NCBI RefSeq assembly: GCF_015223055.1
Contig: NZ_JADFBX010000003.1
Coordinates: 186,001-250,000, forward strand
Reading direction: 5' to 3'
DNA: 64,000 nt
Source of the DNA: Pedobacter sp. MC2016-24
GTDB lineage: Bacteria; Bacteroidota; Bacteroidia; Sphingobacteriales; Sphingobacteriaceae
Part shown: piece by piece, positions 33,385 to 42,531 of the stretch
Layout of the letters: each line of letters begins with the position of its first letter
Numbering within the stretch: position 1 is the stretch's first letter
Made by a program: the position numbers and the translations under genes
Notes under the pieces: model-generated
Database searches by the model: none
The model's input: the letters and a program-made list of their open reading frames with translations, nothing else
Told to the model about the DNA's origin: nothing

Positions 33385-33699
33385 TTAATTTATTCCGTTT
33401 AAAATATCCAATCTGCGCATTTGCTCTGTCAGTTGCTCGTGTATAAACACCCGGGCTTGTGCAGTTGACGGGCCGCCCTCGTATGGCACCAGGTCTCTGA
33501 GGCGTTCAGCTTCTGCGCGGTGAAAATTGATGTTGTATTCCCAACCATCTAATTTTTCCAGCCAGTAATAGCCCAGTTGCAGGGTAATGCCCTTGAATTC
33601 TTCCTCTAATTCAGCAATGAACGCATCTTCATTTTCCAAAAAGCGACCATTTCTTAAATTGATGATCAGCCTTCCTATGGCCTGGTATTGATTGTACAT
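33385..33699 (-). CDS. Small protein coupled to the ECF sigma gene
   Basis: 104 aa, no signal peptide or membrane segment, acidic and helical (LENEDAFIAELEEEFKGITL, then HRAEAERLRDLVPYEGG). Family not recognised. Its start lies 25 nt inside the end of the upstream sigma gene, so translation is likely coupled. It could be a sigma-factor partner (a soluble anti-sigma or adaptor), though it lacks the FecR-like membrane architecture usual in this phylum; this is inference. Confidence 0.65.
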   Translation of the reverse strand: MYNQYQAIGRLIINLRNGRFLENEDAFIAELEEEFKGITLQLGYYWLEKLDGWEYNINFHRAEAERLRDLVPYEGGPSTAQARVFIHEQLTEQMRRLDILNGIN

Positions 33700-34295
33700 A
33701 TTTTATTGTTTTCTATGTTGTGGTATATCTTGATATCTTTCTCAAACGACTTTCTGACAGCGATCAAAGCATTTCTGAGTTTCGTTTTTACGGTTCCCAT
33801 AGGCATTTCCAGTAGGGAGGCAATTTCTTTATGAGTCAGCCCATTTCGATAGGCCAGTTCCAGCACCTCATAATCTTTTACGTTTAACTTCCGGACAATT
33901 GACCACAGGTCTATACCGTCTACCGAAAGCACCAACTGGGATTGCGCCTCAATTATATTCAAATACATATCCGGATTCCCGTCAATCTGCAGGTTTTGTA
34001 AGGAATTTTTGTAGCTCTTGCTACGCAACACATCCAGCGCGTTGTTTCTCGCAATATTCAGCATCCAGGTAAACAGTCGCCCTCTTTGCGGCGTATACTG
34101 TGCTGCCGAGCACCATATTTTTGTAAAGGTCAGTTGAAGTACGTCTTCCGCCAGCTCCTGATCTTTTAGAATTGCTTTTGTAATGTTAAACAGGCCCGTA
34201 TAATAATGTGTATACAGGTGCTTAAAACCAACCAGATCCTTTTTCTGGAGCAGGTAAATGAGTTGCTTTTCTGATAATTCCCGGTACGCATTCAT
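33675..34295 (-). CDS. ECF-type RNA polymerase sigma-70 factor
   Basis: 206 aa. Sigma region 2 spans about residues 20-90 (LFNITKAILKDQELAEDVLQ, then WMLNIARNNALDVLRS) and region 4 about 120-185 (YEVLELAYRNGLTHKEIASL, then MPMGTVKTKLRNAL), the normal ECF order and length. It directs RNA polymerase to a specific set of promoters, probably in response to an envelope or metabolic signal. No FecR-type anti-sigma gene follows; instead a small soluble protein overlaps its 3' end. A structured 630-nt upstream region precedes it. Confidence 0.9.
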   Translation of the reverse strand: MNAYRELSEKQLIYLLQKKDLVGFKHLYTHYYTGLFNITKAILKDQELAEDVLQLTFTKIWCSAAQYTPQRGRLFTWMLNIARNNALDVLRSKSYKNSLQNLQIDGNPDMYLNIIEAQSQLVLSVDGIDLWSIVRKLNVKDYEVLELAYRNGLTHKEIASLLEMPMGTVKTKLRNALIAVRKSFEKDIKIYHNIENNKICTINTRP

Positions 34296-34929
34296 CTTCT
34301 TGAAATGAAATGACGGTTGCTGGTTCTGGTGACTTTGAAGGCGCTGAGCAAGCTTAAAAACTTTAGCTGCTTAAGTTGAATGTGGATTGTTTTTTTAGTA
34401 TTCATATAAATTGTTGTTGATTTCAATTTGATATGAGTCTAAAGCGGATCTGGAAAACGCTATATAAAAGAAAGATGCACTATAGCGGGCTCTAAATACC
34501 ACCCTGCAGGGCTTCTGACGGCCTTGGAAATGGAATTACAATAGAGCCCATAACGCCATAGTGCACCTTCAAAAGTACAACATTATTCGTTATGGGCATC
34601 AATCTATTGTCCCTTTCCTAGTTTGTCAGAATTTTGCAGGAGAGACTCTTGAATTAATACCTCATTGTTTAAGAAGTATATTTATGTTGTTCGTTTTTTA
34701 TCTAAATCATATAGCTATTGATTGATTGCTATGTAAATATATAGAATAGAATATTTCTAAACCAACTTAACGCATATAAAATTTATATGATTCATAGGAT
34801 CTTATGGATACCAATTCTCCTAAATATACTGATGTTGAATACTTTTTAAAAATATGGAGTCTTTTTTTGTAAGCTTGAGCCACCAGGATATCTTTGCTTT
34901 ATAAGGCATTGATATCCTGGTGGAAAGCG
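34296..34929. other. Non-coding region with long imperfect inverted repeat
   Basis: 634 nt without a gene. Contains an imperfect inverted repeat whose outer arms are 34476-34493 and 34543-34565 (TGCACTAT...GGGCTCT against AGAGCCC...ATAGTGCA) with a palindromic CCTGCAGG core near 34505, plus a perfect 13-bp hairpin (34880-34923). The long repeat could form a structured leader for the sigma gene or be the relic of a small mobile element. Confidence 0.6.
34880..34923 (-). terminator. Hairpin terminator of the Crp-like gene
   Basis: Perfect 13-bp arms (34880-34892 and 34911-34923) with an 18-nt loop, just 7 nt beyond the stop of the - strand gene at 34930. The left arm and loop are part of a 23-nt sequence also found at 1352-1374. 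Confidence 0.75.
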
Positions 34930-35535
34930 TTATTTCTTACCTTTTAATTCTTTAAACAGCAGATCTTTCTTGCTTCTAAGTAAGGTAGATTTACTCACAC
35001 CTAAAAAGGAAGCAATATCCTTATCCACAAGAAGCATCCGTAACTCTGGAAACCAGCTGCAAAACCACTCATACCTGCAACCTTCAGGTAGTAGTAATAT
35101 CCATAGTTGCCGCTTACGTTTGCGAAAAATGTTATTTACAATGATATCTGTTAACACTGCTGCTTCTGGATATTGCTGATAAATCTCATTCATTTGTGTT
35201 TTGGTAATGGTGTAAACCACCGTGTCCATCACCGCTTCCATATACATATCCTGGTTTTGGATTTCCAGAATGAATTCTTCCGGTAAGAGGGCAATCTCAT
35301 CTTCGCCAAAAAAACCGAATATCATTTCCTCATTATCTTCATTTCTCCAATATATCTTGCACATACCTGTGTAGATGTAATGTGCCTCATCGGTTTTGCC
35401 GAAAGGTCTAAACAGCATTTCATGTTTCTTGAGGATCTGCTTTCGGAGTGTGCTTTTGTCTTGTAAGTGCAGCCCCAGTGCATTGCTAACCTGGTGATGC
35501 CTGGTCAGCATGTTCGTTAATTTTTTCTCTGGCAT
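34930..35535 (-). CDS. Crp/Fnr-like regulator with cyclic-nucleotide-binding fold
   Basis: 201 aa. The N-terminal part has a beta-roll pattern (KKHEMLFRPFGKTDEAHYIY, FFGEDEIALLPEEFI), and the C-terminus ends in a helix-turn-helix-like segment (VDKDIASFLGVSKSTLLRSK, about residues 170-189). The HTH is short and ends the protein, as in several Bacteroidota Crp-like proteins. Ligand unknown. A 31-bp piece of this gene (35279-35309) has been copied to 30489-30519 in the Rhs array. Confidence 0.82.
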   Translation of the reverse strand: MPEKKLTNMLTRHHQVSNALGLHLQDKSTLRKQILKKHEMLFRPFGKTDEAHYIYTGMCKIYWRNEDNEEMIFGFFGEDEIALLPEEFILEIQNQDMYMEAVMDTVVYTITKTQMNEIYQQYPEAAVLTDIIVNNIFRKRKRQLWILLLPEGCRYEWFCSWFPELRMLLVDKDIASFLGVSKSTLLRSKKDLLFKELKGKK

Positions 35536-35790
35536 TGTGTTAATTTAAATAGGTGATTATAGATAAACTGCTTATCTACTTTGATTTGGGATGTACTGGC
35601 TGTCAAAATGTTACAAGTCAGTTTATTTTGAGAAAAAATTGAGTGAGCATATTCTGGGCTCCTTCCGACCTCCTTCTGAGCTTCTTCGGAGAAAAGTGCT
35701 TTTTAAGGGCCATAACAGAGGAATGTCCGAAGAATCTCCGAACATGGTAGACCATAAATAAGATTTGTAGTGTGTCGCCGGCTAATCTGC

Positions 35791-36024
35791 TTAAATAATA
35801 TCGTTTTTAGCAGCGAAATAAACCAAGGCTATGGCGTTGCTGAGACCTGTCTTTTGCTGCATGTTTTTTCTATGCGCAATGACAGTGTGCTCGCTTATAA
35901 AAAGTTTTTCAGCAATCATTTTACTCGTGCAACCTTCGGCCATCAATTGTAAGATTTCGACTTCTCTTTTTGAAAATAGTTTCTGTTCCTCTTTTATCTG
36001 ATCGGTGTTCTCGATGTTCATCAT
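35791..36024 (-). CDS. Small LuxR-type HTH protein
   Basis: 77 aa consisting almost only of a LuxR/GerE DNA-binding domain: FSKREVEILQLMAEGCTSKM, IAEKLFISEHTVIAHRKNM and QKTGLSNAIALVYFAAKNDI. No receiver or sensor domain. It lies near the start of the polysaccharide locus and reads away from it, so local regulation of the EPS genes is possible. Start codon could also be one codon later (tandem ATG). Confidence 0.85.
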   Translation of the reverse strand: MMNIENTDQIKEEQKLFSKREVEILQLMAEGCTSKMIAEKLFISEHTVIAHRKNMQQKTGLSNAIALVYFAAKNDII

Positions 36025-36434
36025 GTAAGTAAATAGAATCGGCTAATTGTAGGTTTGAGCTTCAAAGGTGGCCGAATCTATTTATAAAAGGGTATTTCAT
36101 GGGTGGACAAATGGTGGACAAATACGTTTTTTAGCTCGGAAGGCAATAAAAATCATAGTAAATCAATGATAAGTTAATTTACATGCTGTATATGAAATCA
36201 TTTTTTTGCTTTTTTGGTTGAAGATGTAACTAATTTATGCTCGTTTAACAATTTTGAAGCTTTTTAATGGAGAAACCTGACAAAAACCTTAAATTTTTCT
36301 TAAAAAATAATAGAATGTTAATGTAACAAAATTATGATTATTCAGTTTTTTTTATAGTTTTGTTATCAATTAGTGTTTTCTCATCTACGCTACGAAAACA
36401 GGGATTAATTACTTACGTATATTATTTAAAGGAA
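36025..36434 (+). promoter_or_regulatory. Upstream region of the polysaccharide operon with TAnnTTTG box
   Basis: 410 nt, strongly AT-rich. A TAGTTTTG box at 36355-36362 matches the Bacteroidota -7 consensus, about 72 nt before the likely ATG at 36435. No clear TTG at -33 is visible, so the promoter call is tentative. No other gene is seen here. Confidence 0.45.
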
Positions 36435-37163
36435 ATGTTTTCATTTTTCAAGAAAAAAACACATGTAGATCATGTGGAATGGTTAGGCGTAGATATGCAC
36501 TCTCACTTGTTACCCGGTATAGATGATGGTGCTGTTGATGTAGGTACGTCAGTTTCACTCATTAAAGGGTTATCTGAATTGGGGTTTCATAAATTTATAT
36601 GTACGCCGCATATATTTACTGAATTGTATCCCAATACTCCTGAAAGTATCGATGGAGCTCTTTCTCTCACGACTGCTGCGTTAAAAAAAGAGGGGGTGGA
36701 TATTCAAATTGCCGCTGCAGCCGAGTATATGATAGACGAGACTTTTAAGATCGATGAAGCATTAATGTGTATGCCGAATAAGCATATTTTAATTGAAATG
36801 TCTTATCTGTCAGAAAGCCCTCAGATTGAACAAGTGATCTTTGATTTGCAAATTGAAGGTTTTACCGTAATCCTTGCTCATCCTGAACGGTATAATTTTT
36901 ATCATAAAAATGAAAAGCGTTACCACAGGTTTAAGGATATGAAGGTGCTTTTTCAGTTAAATTTATTAGCTGTAACAGGATACTATGGTAAAGAAGTAAA
37001 GATGGCAGCCGAATATTTGCTAAAGAAGGGTTTTTATGATTTGTCTGCTACGGATTTACATCATGATAAGCATCTAGAGGTACTGACTGATTATACGCGT
37101 TCAGGTTTATTGCATAAAAGCATAGGAGGATATGAATTCAAAAATCTGGAATTGTTTAAGTAG
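36435..37163 (+). CDS. PHP-type tyrosine-protein phosphatase (CpsB/YwqE-like)
   Basis: 242 aa from ATG 36435, preceded by AAAGGA; a longer frame begins at TTG 36360 but adds residues unlike the family. The PHP metal motif DMHSHLLPGIDDGAVDVGTS lies at about residues 20-39, with further ligands in CTPHI, EYMIDE, HPERY and SATDLHHD. Such manganese-dependent phosphatases remove phosphate from the tyrosine-rich tail of Wzc-type kinases and control polymer export. Its position before Wza- and Wzc-like genes agrees with that role. Confident call. Confidence 0.9.
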   Translation: MFSFFKKKTHVDHVEWLGVDMHSHLLPGIDDGAVDVGTSVSLIKGLSELGFHKFICTPHIFTELYPNTPESIDGALSLTTAALKKEGVDIQIAAAAEYMIDETFKIDEALMCMPNKHILIEMSYLSESPQIEQVIFDLQIEGFTVILAHPERYNFYHKNEKRYHRFKDMKVLFQLNLLAVTGYYGKEVKMAAEYLLKKGFYDLSATDLHHDKHLEVLTDYTRSGLLHKSIGGYEFKNLELFK

Positions 37164-37401
37164 AAATACCTAATTAGAGGTATAGGCATTGTGTTACAAC
37201 TAAACTATTTTTGTCCAAAATTTATATATTTACACTTATTCAAAAAAACACACTACTCATAAGTTCAAATAGGTTAAATTTATTATGAATGTCCTATATT
37301 TGAAATCTCTTTACATAGGTTTTGCATTTGATGCTAAGAGTTAGTTAATCTCTGTCCTATAAGGAGAGTATTATGATAAAATAGAAATATAAAAATAAAT
37401 A

Positions 37402-37680
37402 ATGACTGATACATCAAGACGTAGGAGAAGAACGAAGAAGCGCAGCGTTGGTGGTTATGCACAAAAATATCGTTCACTCATTCTTGGAGCATTTCTTATT
37501 CTTGTAGGATTGGGGAGTGTAATGTACAGTTTTGATTATAAACCTGAGGTGGGGGCATTTTTCGATTTGTCTAAATGGAGGGATTTATTAACCATGTGGC
37601 CATTTTTAGTGGTACTGATAGGGTTTGCCTTTATTCTCTTTGACTATTTCAAAAATTCATCTAAACAAAAATATAAATAG
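37402..37680 (+). CDS. Small two-helix membrane protein
   Basis: 92 aa: a very basic N-terminus (SRRRRRTKKRS), a transmembrane helix (LILGAFLILVGLGSVMYSF, about residues 29-47), a short loop, and a second helix (WPFLVVLIGFAFILFDYF). The layout resembles LiaF/LiaI-type transmembrane regions (DUF5668-like), though I would not name it. It lies between the phosphatase and the Wza-like gene, with a 238-nt upstream gap containing two TAnnTTTG-like boxes (37206 and 37295), so it may start its own transcript. Confidence 0.68.
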   Translation: MTDTSRRRRRTKKRSVGGYAQKYRSLILGAFLILVGLGSVMYSFDYKPEVGAFFDLSKWRDLLTMWPFLVVLIGFAFILFDYFKNSSKQKYK

Positions 37681-37687
37681 TTTTTTT

Positions 37688-38512
37688 ATGCCAAAGCCTT
37701 TGTCCCTATTTTACCTTTTATCATTTTCTTTATTAGTCGCAATCTTAACTTCGTGTGGGAGCATTAAAAATTATAAGTACTTTCAAGACATACCTGATTC
37801 TGTATCGACGACCTTGAATACTGCTAGTTATATTGAGCCGAAGATTCAATCAGACGATATATTATATATAGCAATACAAACGGTGGATCCGTCTGCAGGT
37901 AATACGATTAACACCTTAAATGCCCAAGGAACTACTTCTTCTCCTTTAAGTAGCAGTAGTAATCCCAGTACAGGAGGTATTATTACCAACCAGGGTGTCA
38001 CTTATGGTTATTTAGTCGATAGAAGAGGATATGTTACTATTCCCGTTTTAGGGGATGTTATGGTAGGTAACTTAACTACCCAGCAAGCCAGAGTTCTAAT
38101 TTCTCAAAATGCAAATAGATATTACAAAGATCCTTCAGTAATAGTTCGGTTTGCAAATTTTAAAGTCACTGTTCTAGGCGAAGTTCAAAGACCTGGATCA
38201 TATACCGTCTTGAATGAGAAAGTAAGTATTCTCGATGCAATTGGTTATGCAGGCGATCTTACAATTTACGGGAAACGCGATAATATATTACTTCTACGGC
38301 AGCGAGAAGATGGTAAAACGATTGCAGTTCGTTTTAATTTGAATAAAGCTAGCGCTATGCAATCTCCATATTTTTATTTACAACAAAATGATCAAATATA
38401 TGTGGAGCCAAATAAGGCTAAAATTAGTAATAGTGACGGTACTCAAATACGAAATATATCTATCGCCTCTGCCTTATTAAGTTTTATTGTAGTCCTTGTA
38501 AGCCGCTTTTAA
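37688..38512 (+). CDS. Polysaccharide export lipoprotein (Wza-like)
   Basis: 274 aa from ATG 37688, 7 nt after the previous stop; a longer frame from 37625 would overlap the upstream gene and hide the signal. Lipoprotein signal (LVAILTSC, about residues 15-22). A Poly_export domain follows (IQSDDILYIAIQTVDPSAGN, about 55-74; GYVTIPVLGDVMVGNLT, about 118-134) then a SLBB domain (FKVTVLGEVQRPGSYTV, about 160-176). A C-terminal transmembrane segment (IASALLSFIVVLVSRF) is typical of Bacteroidota. Forms the outer membrane export channel with the Wzc-like kinase, whose gene starts 2 nt later. Confidence 0.93.
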   Translation: MPKPLSLFYLLSFSLLVAILTSCGSIKNYKYFQDIPDSVSTTLNTASYIEPKIQSDDILYIAIQTVDPSAGNTINTLNAQGTTSSPLSSSSNPSTGGIITNQGVTYGYLVDRRGYVTIPVLGDVMVGNLTTQQARVLISQNANRYYKDPSVIVRFANFKVTVLGEVQRPGSYTVLNEKVSILDAIGYAGDLTIYGKRDNILLLRQREDGKTIAVRFNLNKASAMQSPYFYLQQNDQIYVEPNKAKISNSDGTQIRNISIASALLSFIVVLVSRF

Positions 38513-38514
38513 AT

Positions 38515-40917
38515 ATGTCTACGAATTACACAACGAAGCAAATTGATCCTTTTTTAGATGAAGAAGAAAAAGATAATGGTCAAACCTTGAAATCTTACAT
38601 CGATAAAATATTAGCCAATTGGTTTTTATTTTTGATTGGTGTTACTTTATGTACCTTCCTTGCTGTTATATATGCAAAATTTGCTGATACAGCGTACCAC
38701 ATTGACGGAAAAATTTTGGTAAAGGATGAAAAAAGTGGTCCTTCAGGAAGTAAAGGGCTGATTGCTGATATGGATCTTGGATCTCTACTTGGAGGATCGA
38801 GTTCAGCCGAAAACGAAATTGAGATTCTGAAATCTAGGACTCTAATGACAAAGGTTGTTAGAAAACTGAATTTAAACATTATTCATGGTATGAAAGGTAA
38901 GTTGCGTTCAACGGAAGTTGAAGATGCATTAGTTCCTTATACCGTTCAAATTGTTTCTCAAACAGATACAATTCAACCTAAAAGTTACCAAATTGACAAC
39001 ATAACAAGTCGTTCTCTTCATTTAAAGAGTAGTGATCAAGGAATTGATATGGTAATTCCATATGGAAAACTAGTCAAATTGCCTCAATATACATTATTGT
39101 TTACTTTTAAGCCTGGATATAAAATGATCGAAGGTGATTTTGTGTATAGCTTAAATATTCAGTCTATTGATTCCAGAGCCGAATCTCTAATAAAAAGTTT
39201 TAACGCTGTGATAACGAGTAAACAGAGCACTGTTATTTCAGTTTCTTTTGATTATTCGGTACCGAGTAAAGGTGAGCAAATTTTACAAACTTTGATGGAT
39301 CTATATCTAAGGGATAATCTCGAAGATAAAAAACGCATTGCAGATAGTACTTTGCATTTTATTGATGGTCAGCTTGCCGGTGTTACAGCCGATCTTAAAG
39401 GCATTGAAACTCAAATAGAGACATTTAAGGAATCAAACCAGTTGGCTGATATAACAGCCCAGTCTCAGGCACTTGTGACTAATGCATCAGATTATTATAA
39501 GAAATTAAATGAGGCAGAACTTCAATTAAATGTGCTTCAAAGTATTTCAGCCTATGTAAACAATCCTGCTAATAAGCGGATTATCCCAAGTTCTTTAAAC
39601 GTCCAAGACCCAGTGTTTACAACTTATGTCGGACTTTACAACGAATTGTTGATACAAAGGGATAAGGCGATGTTGGCTTATACGGAAGAAAACCCAATTG
39701 TTCGTAATCTTGATGAGCAAATTGAAACTGTTAGGAAAAATTTGGTAAAAAGCTTTAATTCATACAGGAATAACTTAATACAGGCAAAAACTCAACTTGT
39801 AAAAAATAATAATAGTATAACGTCGGAGATAAAAAAGGTGCCGAAGCAAGAGAGAGAGTTTTTAGACTATACTAGGCAACAAAACTTAAGACAACAATTG
39901 TATATCTTCTTACTCGAGAAACGTGAGGAAACTGCTATTAGTCGAACATCAACATTCAGCAGTTCTCAAATAATTGATTCTGCTAAAAGTGCACATGCTC
40001 CGTTTTCGCCAAAAAAAGGAATGGTATATCTGGTAGGTATGTTGATCGGCCTAGTTTTGCCTTTGGGATATTTAAGCCTTAAGGAGATGTTGAATACTAG
40101 AATTCAGACAAAGCAAGATTTAACGTCCGGGACTTCAATTCCAGTGGTTGGTGAAATTAGTCATAATGCGGATAATAGTAGTTTAGTAATCGATAGTAAG
40201 TCCCGATCGATTATTTCCGAACAATTTAGAGGCTTAAGAACTAACCTGCAGTTCTTACTTAAAGCCGATCAACCAAATGTTATAATGATTACAAGTAGTA
40301 TGAGTGGCGAGGGTAAGTCTTTCATTTCATTGAATCTTGCAAATGCATTGGCGATCGGGAACAAAACTGTTGTACTTATGGAGTTGGACTTGCGTAAACC
40401 AAAACTTACTACAAATATTGGAATGGTTAACAAAAGCGGATTTTCTAATTATGTTGCAACTGGGAAACTTAGTATAGAGGATATAATTACACCCACGACG
40501 ATACATAAAAATGTTTCATTGATATCATCAGGTCCAATTCCCCCAAATCCAGCTGAGTTACTTCTAAATGAAAAGTTAAAAACTTTAATAGACTTTCTGA
40601 AAGAAAAATTTGATTATGTAATAATCGATAGTGCACCAGTTGGCTTAGTTTCCGATGCCTTACTAATTGAAAACTTTGTTGATTTAACATTATATATTAC
40701 TAGGCAGGCATTTACTTTTAAATCTCAACTGTCGATTGTGAATGACTTACATGCTACAGAAAAGCTACGAAAGGTTGCAATTGTTGTAAATGATATAAGC
40801 AGTAACTCTGGAAGTTATTATGGATATGGCTATGGTGGCTATGGTTATGGCTATGGTTATGGAAGTTATGGACTAGATGAGCCGGAAAAAAAATGGTGGA
40901 ATTTTAAGAAGTCATAG
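38515..40917 (+). CDS. Polysaccharide co-polymerase/tyrosine kinase (Wzc-like)
   Basis: 800 aa. N-terminal transmembrane helix (WFLFLIGVTLCTFLAVIYAK, about residues 36-55), Wzz-type domain, long coiled-coil region, second transmembrane helix (MVYLVGMLIGLVLPLGYL, about 503-520) and a BY-kinase domain with Walker A SSMSGEGKSF (about 592-601), Walker A' MELDLRKP and Walker B YVIIDSAP. The tail from about residue 762 has a Gly/Tyr-rich cluster of alternating GY units, the autophosphorylation site. It regulates chain length and export together with Wza-like 37688 and the phosphatase 36435. Strong call. Confidence 0.94.
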   Translation: MSTNYTTKQIDPFLDEEEKDNGQTLKSYIDKILANWFLFLIGVTLCTFLAVIYAKFADTAYHIDGKILVKDEKSGPSGSKGLIADMDLGSLLGGSSSAENEIEILKSRTLMTKVVRKLNLNIIHGMKGKLRSTEVEDALVPYTVQIVSQTDTIQPKSYQIDNITSRSLHLKSSDQGIDMVIPYGKLVKLPQYTLLFTFKPGYKMIEGDFVYSLNIQSIDSRAESLIKSFNAVITSKQSTVISVSFDYSVPSKGEQILQTLMDLYLRDNLEDKKRIADSTLHFIDGQLAGVTADLKGIETQIETFKESNQLADITAQSQALVTNASDYYKKLNEAELQLNVLQSISAYVNNPANKRIIPSSLNVQDPVFTTYVGLYNELLIQRDKAMLAYTEENPIVRNLDEQIETVRKNLVKSFNSYRNNLIQAKTQLVKNNNSITSEIKKVPKQEREFLDYTRQQNLRQQLYIFLLEKREETAISRTSTFSSSQIIDSAKSAHAPFSPKKGMVYLVGMLIGLVLPLGYLSLKEMLNTRIQTKQDLTSGTSIPVVGEISHNADNSSLVIDSKSRSIISEQFRGLRTNLQFLLKADQPNVIMITSSMSGEGKSFISLNLANALAIGNKTVVLMELDLRKPKLTTNIGMVNKSGFSNYVATGKLSIEDIITPTTIHKNVSLISSGPIPPNPAELLLNEKLKTLIDFLKEKFDYVIIDSAPVGLVSDALLIENFVDLTLYITRQAFTFKSQLSIVNDLHATEKLRKVAIVVNDISSNSGSYYGYGYGGYGYGYGYGSYGLDEPEKKWWNFKKS

Positions 40918-40967
40918 CAGGCGAATTTTCTTTAAATGTTTAATGTGCTATTAGTCAATAAAAATAT

Positions 40968-42521
40968 ATGAATTCTGCCACCAGAGTTGTGAAAAATACG
41001 GGCATATTATATGCCCGTATGGCAATTACAATTTTTATTTCTTTATATACAACTAGGTTAATCTTAAATGGCCTAGGTGTTAATGACTTTGGAATATTTA
41101 ATTTGGTAGCCGGCGCAATATCTATGCTTACGTTTTTGAACACAGCAATGGCTTCAGCTACGCAGAGATTTATGTCTTATGCTGAAGGTGCTGGGGATTT
41201 CCTCAAAACGAAAAGTATATTTAATGTAAGCATTATTCTTCATATTATAATCGGTTTTTTTGTTCTATTGGTGCTTGAAATTGCAGGATATTTTCTTTTT
41301 AATGGTGTTTTAAATATTCCGGAAGCTAGAATGGGTGTGGCTAAACTCATTTTTCAGTTTATGATTGTTAGTACACTATTTTCAATCGTTTCTGTTCCAT
41401 ATGATGCTGTAATAAATGCTCATGAAAATATGTTGTTATTTGCTCTGTTAGGAATATTAGAGGCAGTCTGTAAACTTTTTATTGCTATTTATATATGCTA
41501 TACCGAATTCGATAGATTGGTTTCTTATGGCCTGTTAATTGCCGTATTATCTGTTGTTCTTTTACTTATTAGGCGAATTTATTGCAAAAATAAATACCCT
41601 GAATGTGAGCTTAATTTAAAAAAATATTTTGATCGTGCAGTGTTTAAGGAAATGACTGGATTTGCGGGATGGTCTTTTTTAGGTTCTTCAAGCAGTATGA
41701 TTTCTAATTATGGCCAAGGAATAGTTTTAAATATTTTTTTTGGGCCAATAGTTAATGCCGCTCAAGGAGTAGCGGGTCAAGTCAGCGGTCAACTAAGTGT
41801 TTTTGCGGGTACGATGCTAAAAGCATTAAATCCATTAATAGATAAAAGCGAGGGGGCTGGTAACAGAAAGTTGATGCTGAAAGTATCTATTATGGGTGGG
41901 AAGGTTTCCTTCTTTCTATTAATGTTATTTTTTGTCCCGGTTTTAATTGAAATGCCTTATATATTTAAATTTTGGTTAAAGAATGTACCTCAATATGTCG
42001 TAATTTTTTGTAGGCTATTACTTATTCGTAATTTAATAGAACAACTTTTTGTAACATTAGCTTCATCGATTTCAGCGGAAGGGAATATAAGGAGATATCA
42101 GATTTTTGCCTCCATCTTGTGTTTTTTTCCACTCGTAATTTCATATGGGCTTTTTAAGTTTGGATTTCCTCCCTATGCCTTGTACATTGTTTTTATTGTG
42201 TATTCAATAATGGCGTCTGCCTTGATTTTATATTTTTCAAATAAGAATCTCGGACTATCGATATCTCATTTTGTTGGAAATGTTCTATTACGATGTATAT
42301 CGTCATTCTTTATGGTGTTAGCAATTGCCTCAGTACCTTTGTTTTTCATGCAAGACGGTATTTTGAGACTGTTAATTGTTTTAATTTTAAGTAGTGTTTC
42401 TTTTATTGTATGTGTATGGTTCATCGGGTTTTCTAATTTGGAGCGGGAAAATCTTAGAGCAATTATCAAAGGGATTTTTCAAAAGTTAATCAATAAGTCT
42501 AAATTTTTAAAAAAAGATTGA
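40968..42521 (+). CDS. Polysaccharide flippase (Wzx-like)
   Basis: 517 aa, about 14 hydrophobic segments, starting with RVVKNTGILYARMAITIFIS, typical of the MATE/MVF-type lipopolysaccharide biosynthesis flippases. It would flip lipid-linked repeat units across the inner membrane. Preceded by the Wzc-like kinase and followed 10 nt later by a glycosyltransferase, with consistently low G+C. The flippase family is clear from topology and location, not from a unique motif. Confidence 0.85.
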   Translation: MNSATRVVKNTGILYARMAITIFISLYTTRLILNGLGVNDFGIFNLVAGAISMLTFLNTAMASATQRFMSYAEGAGDFLKTKSIFNVSIILHIIIGFFVLLVLEIAGYFLFNGVLNIPEARMGVAKLIFQFMIVSTLFSIVSVPYDAVINAHENMLLFALLGILEAVCKLFIAIYICYTEFDRLVSYGLLIAVLSVVLLLIRRIYCKNKYPECELNLKKYFDRAVFKEMTGFAGWSFLGSSSSMISNYGQGIVLNIFFGPIVNAAQGVAGQVSGQLSVFAGTMLKALNPLIDKSEGAGNRKLMLKVSIMGGKVSFFLLMLFFVPVLIEMPYIFKFWLKNVPQYVVIFCRLLLIRNLIEQLFVTLASSISAEGNIRRYQIFASILCFFPLVISYGLFKFGFPPYALYIVFIVYSIMASALILYFSNKNLGLSISHFVGNVLLRCISSFFMVLAIASVPLFFMQDGILRLLIVLILSSVSFIVCVWFIGFSNLERENLRAIIKGIFQKLINKSKFLKKD

Positions 42522-42531
42522 TATAATTGCT

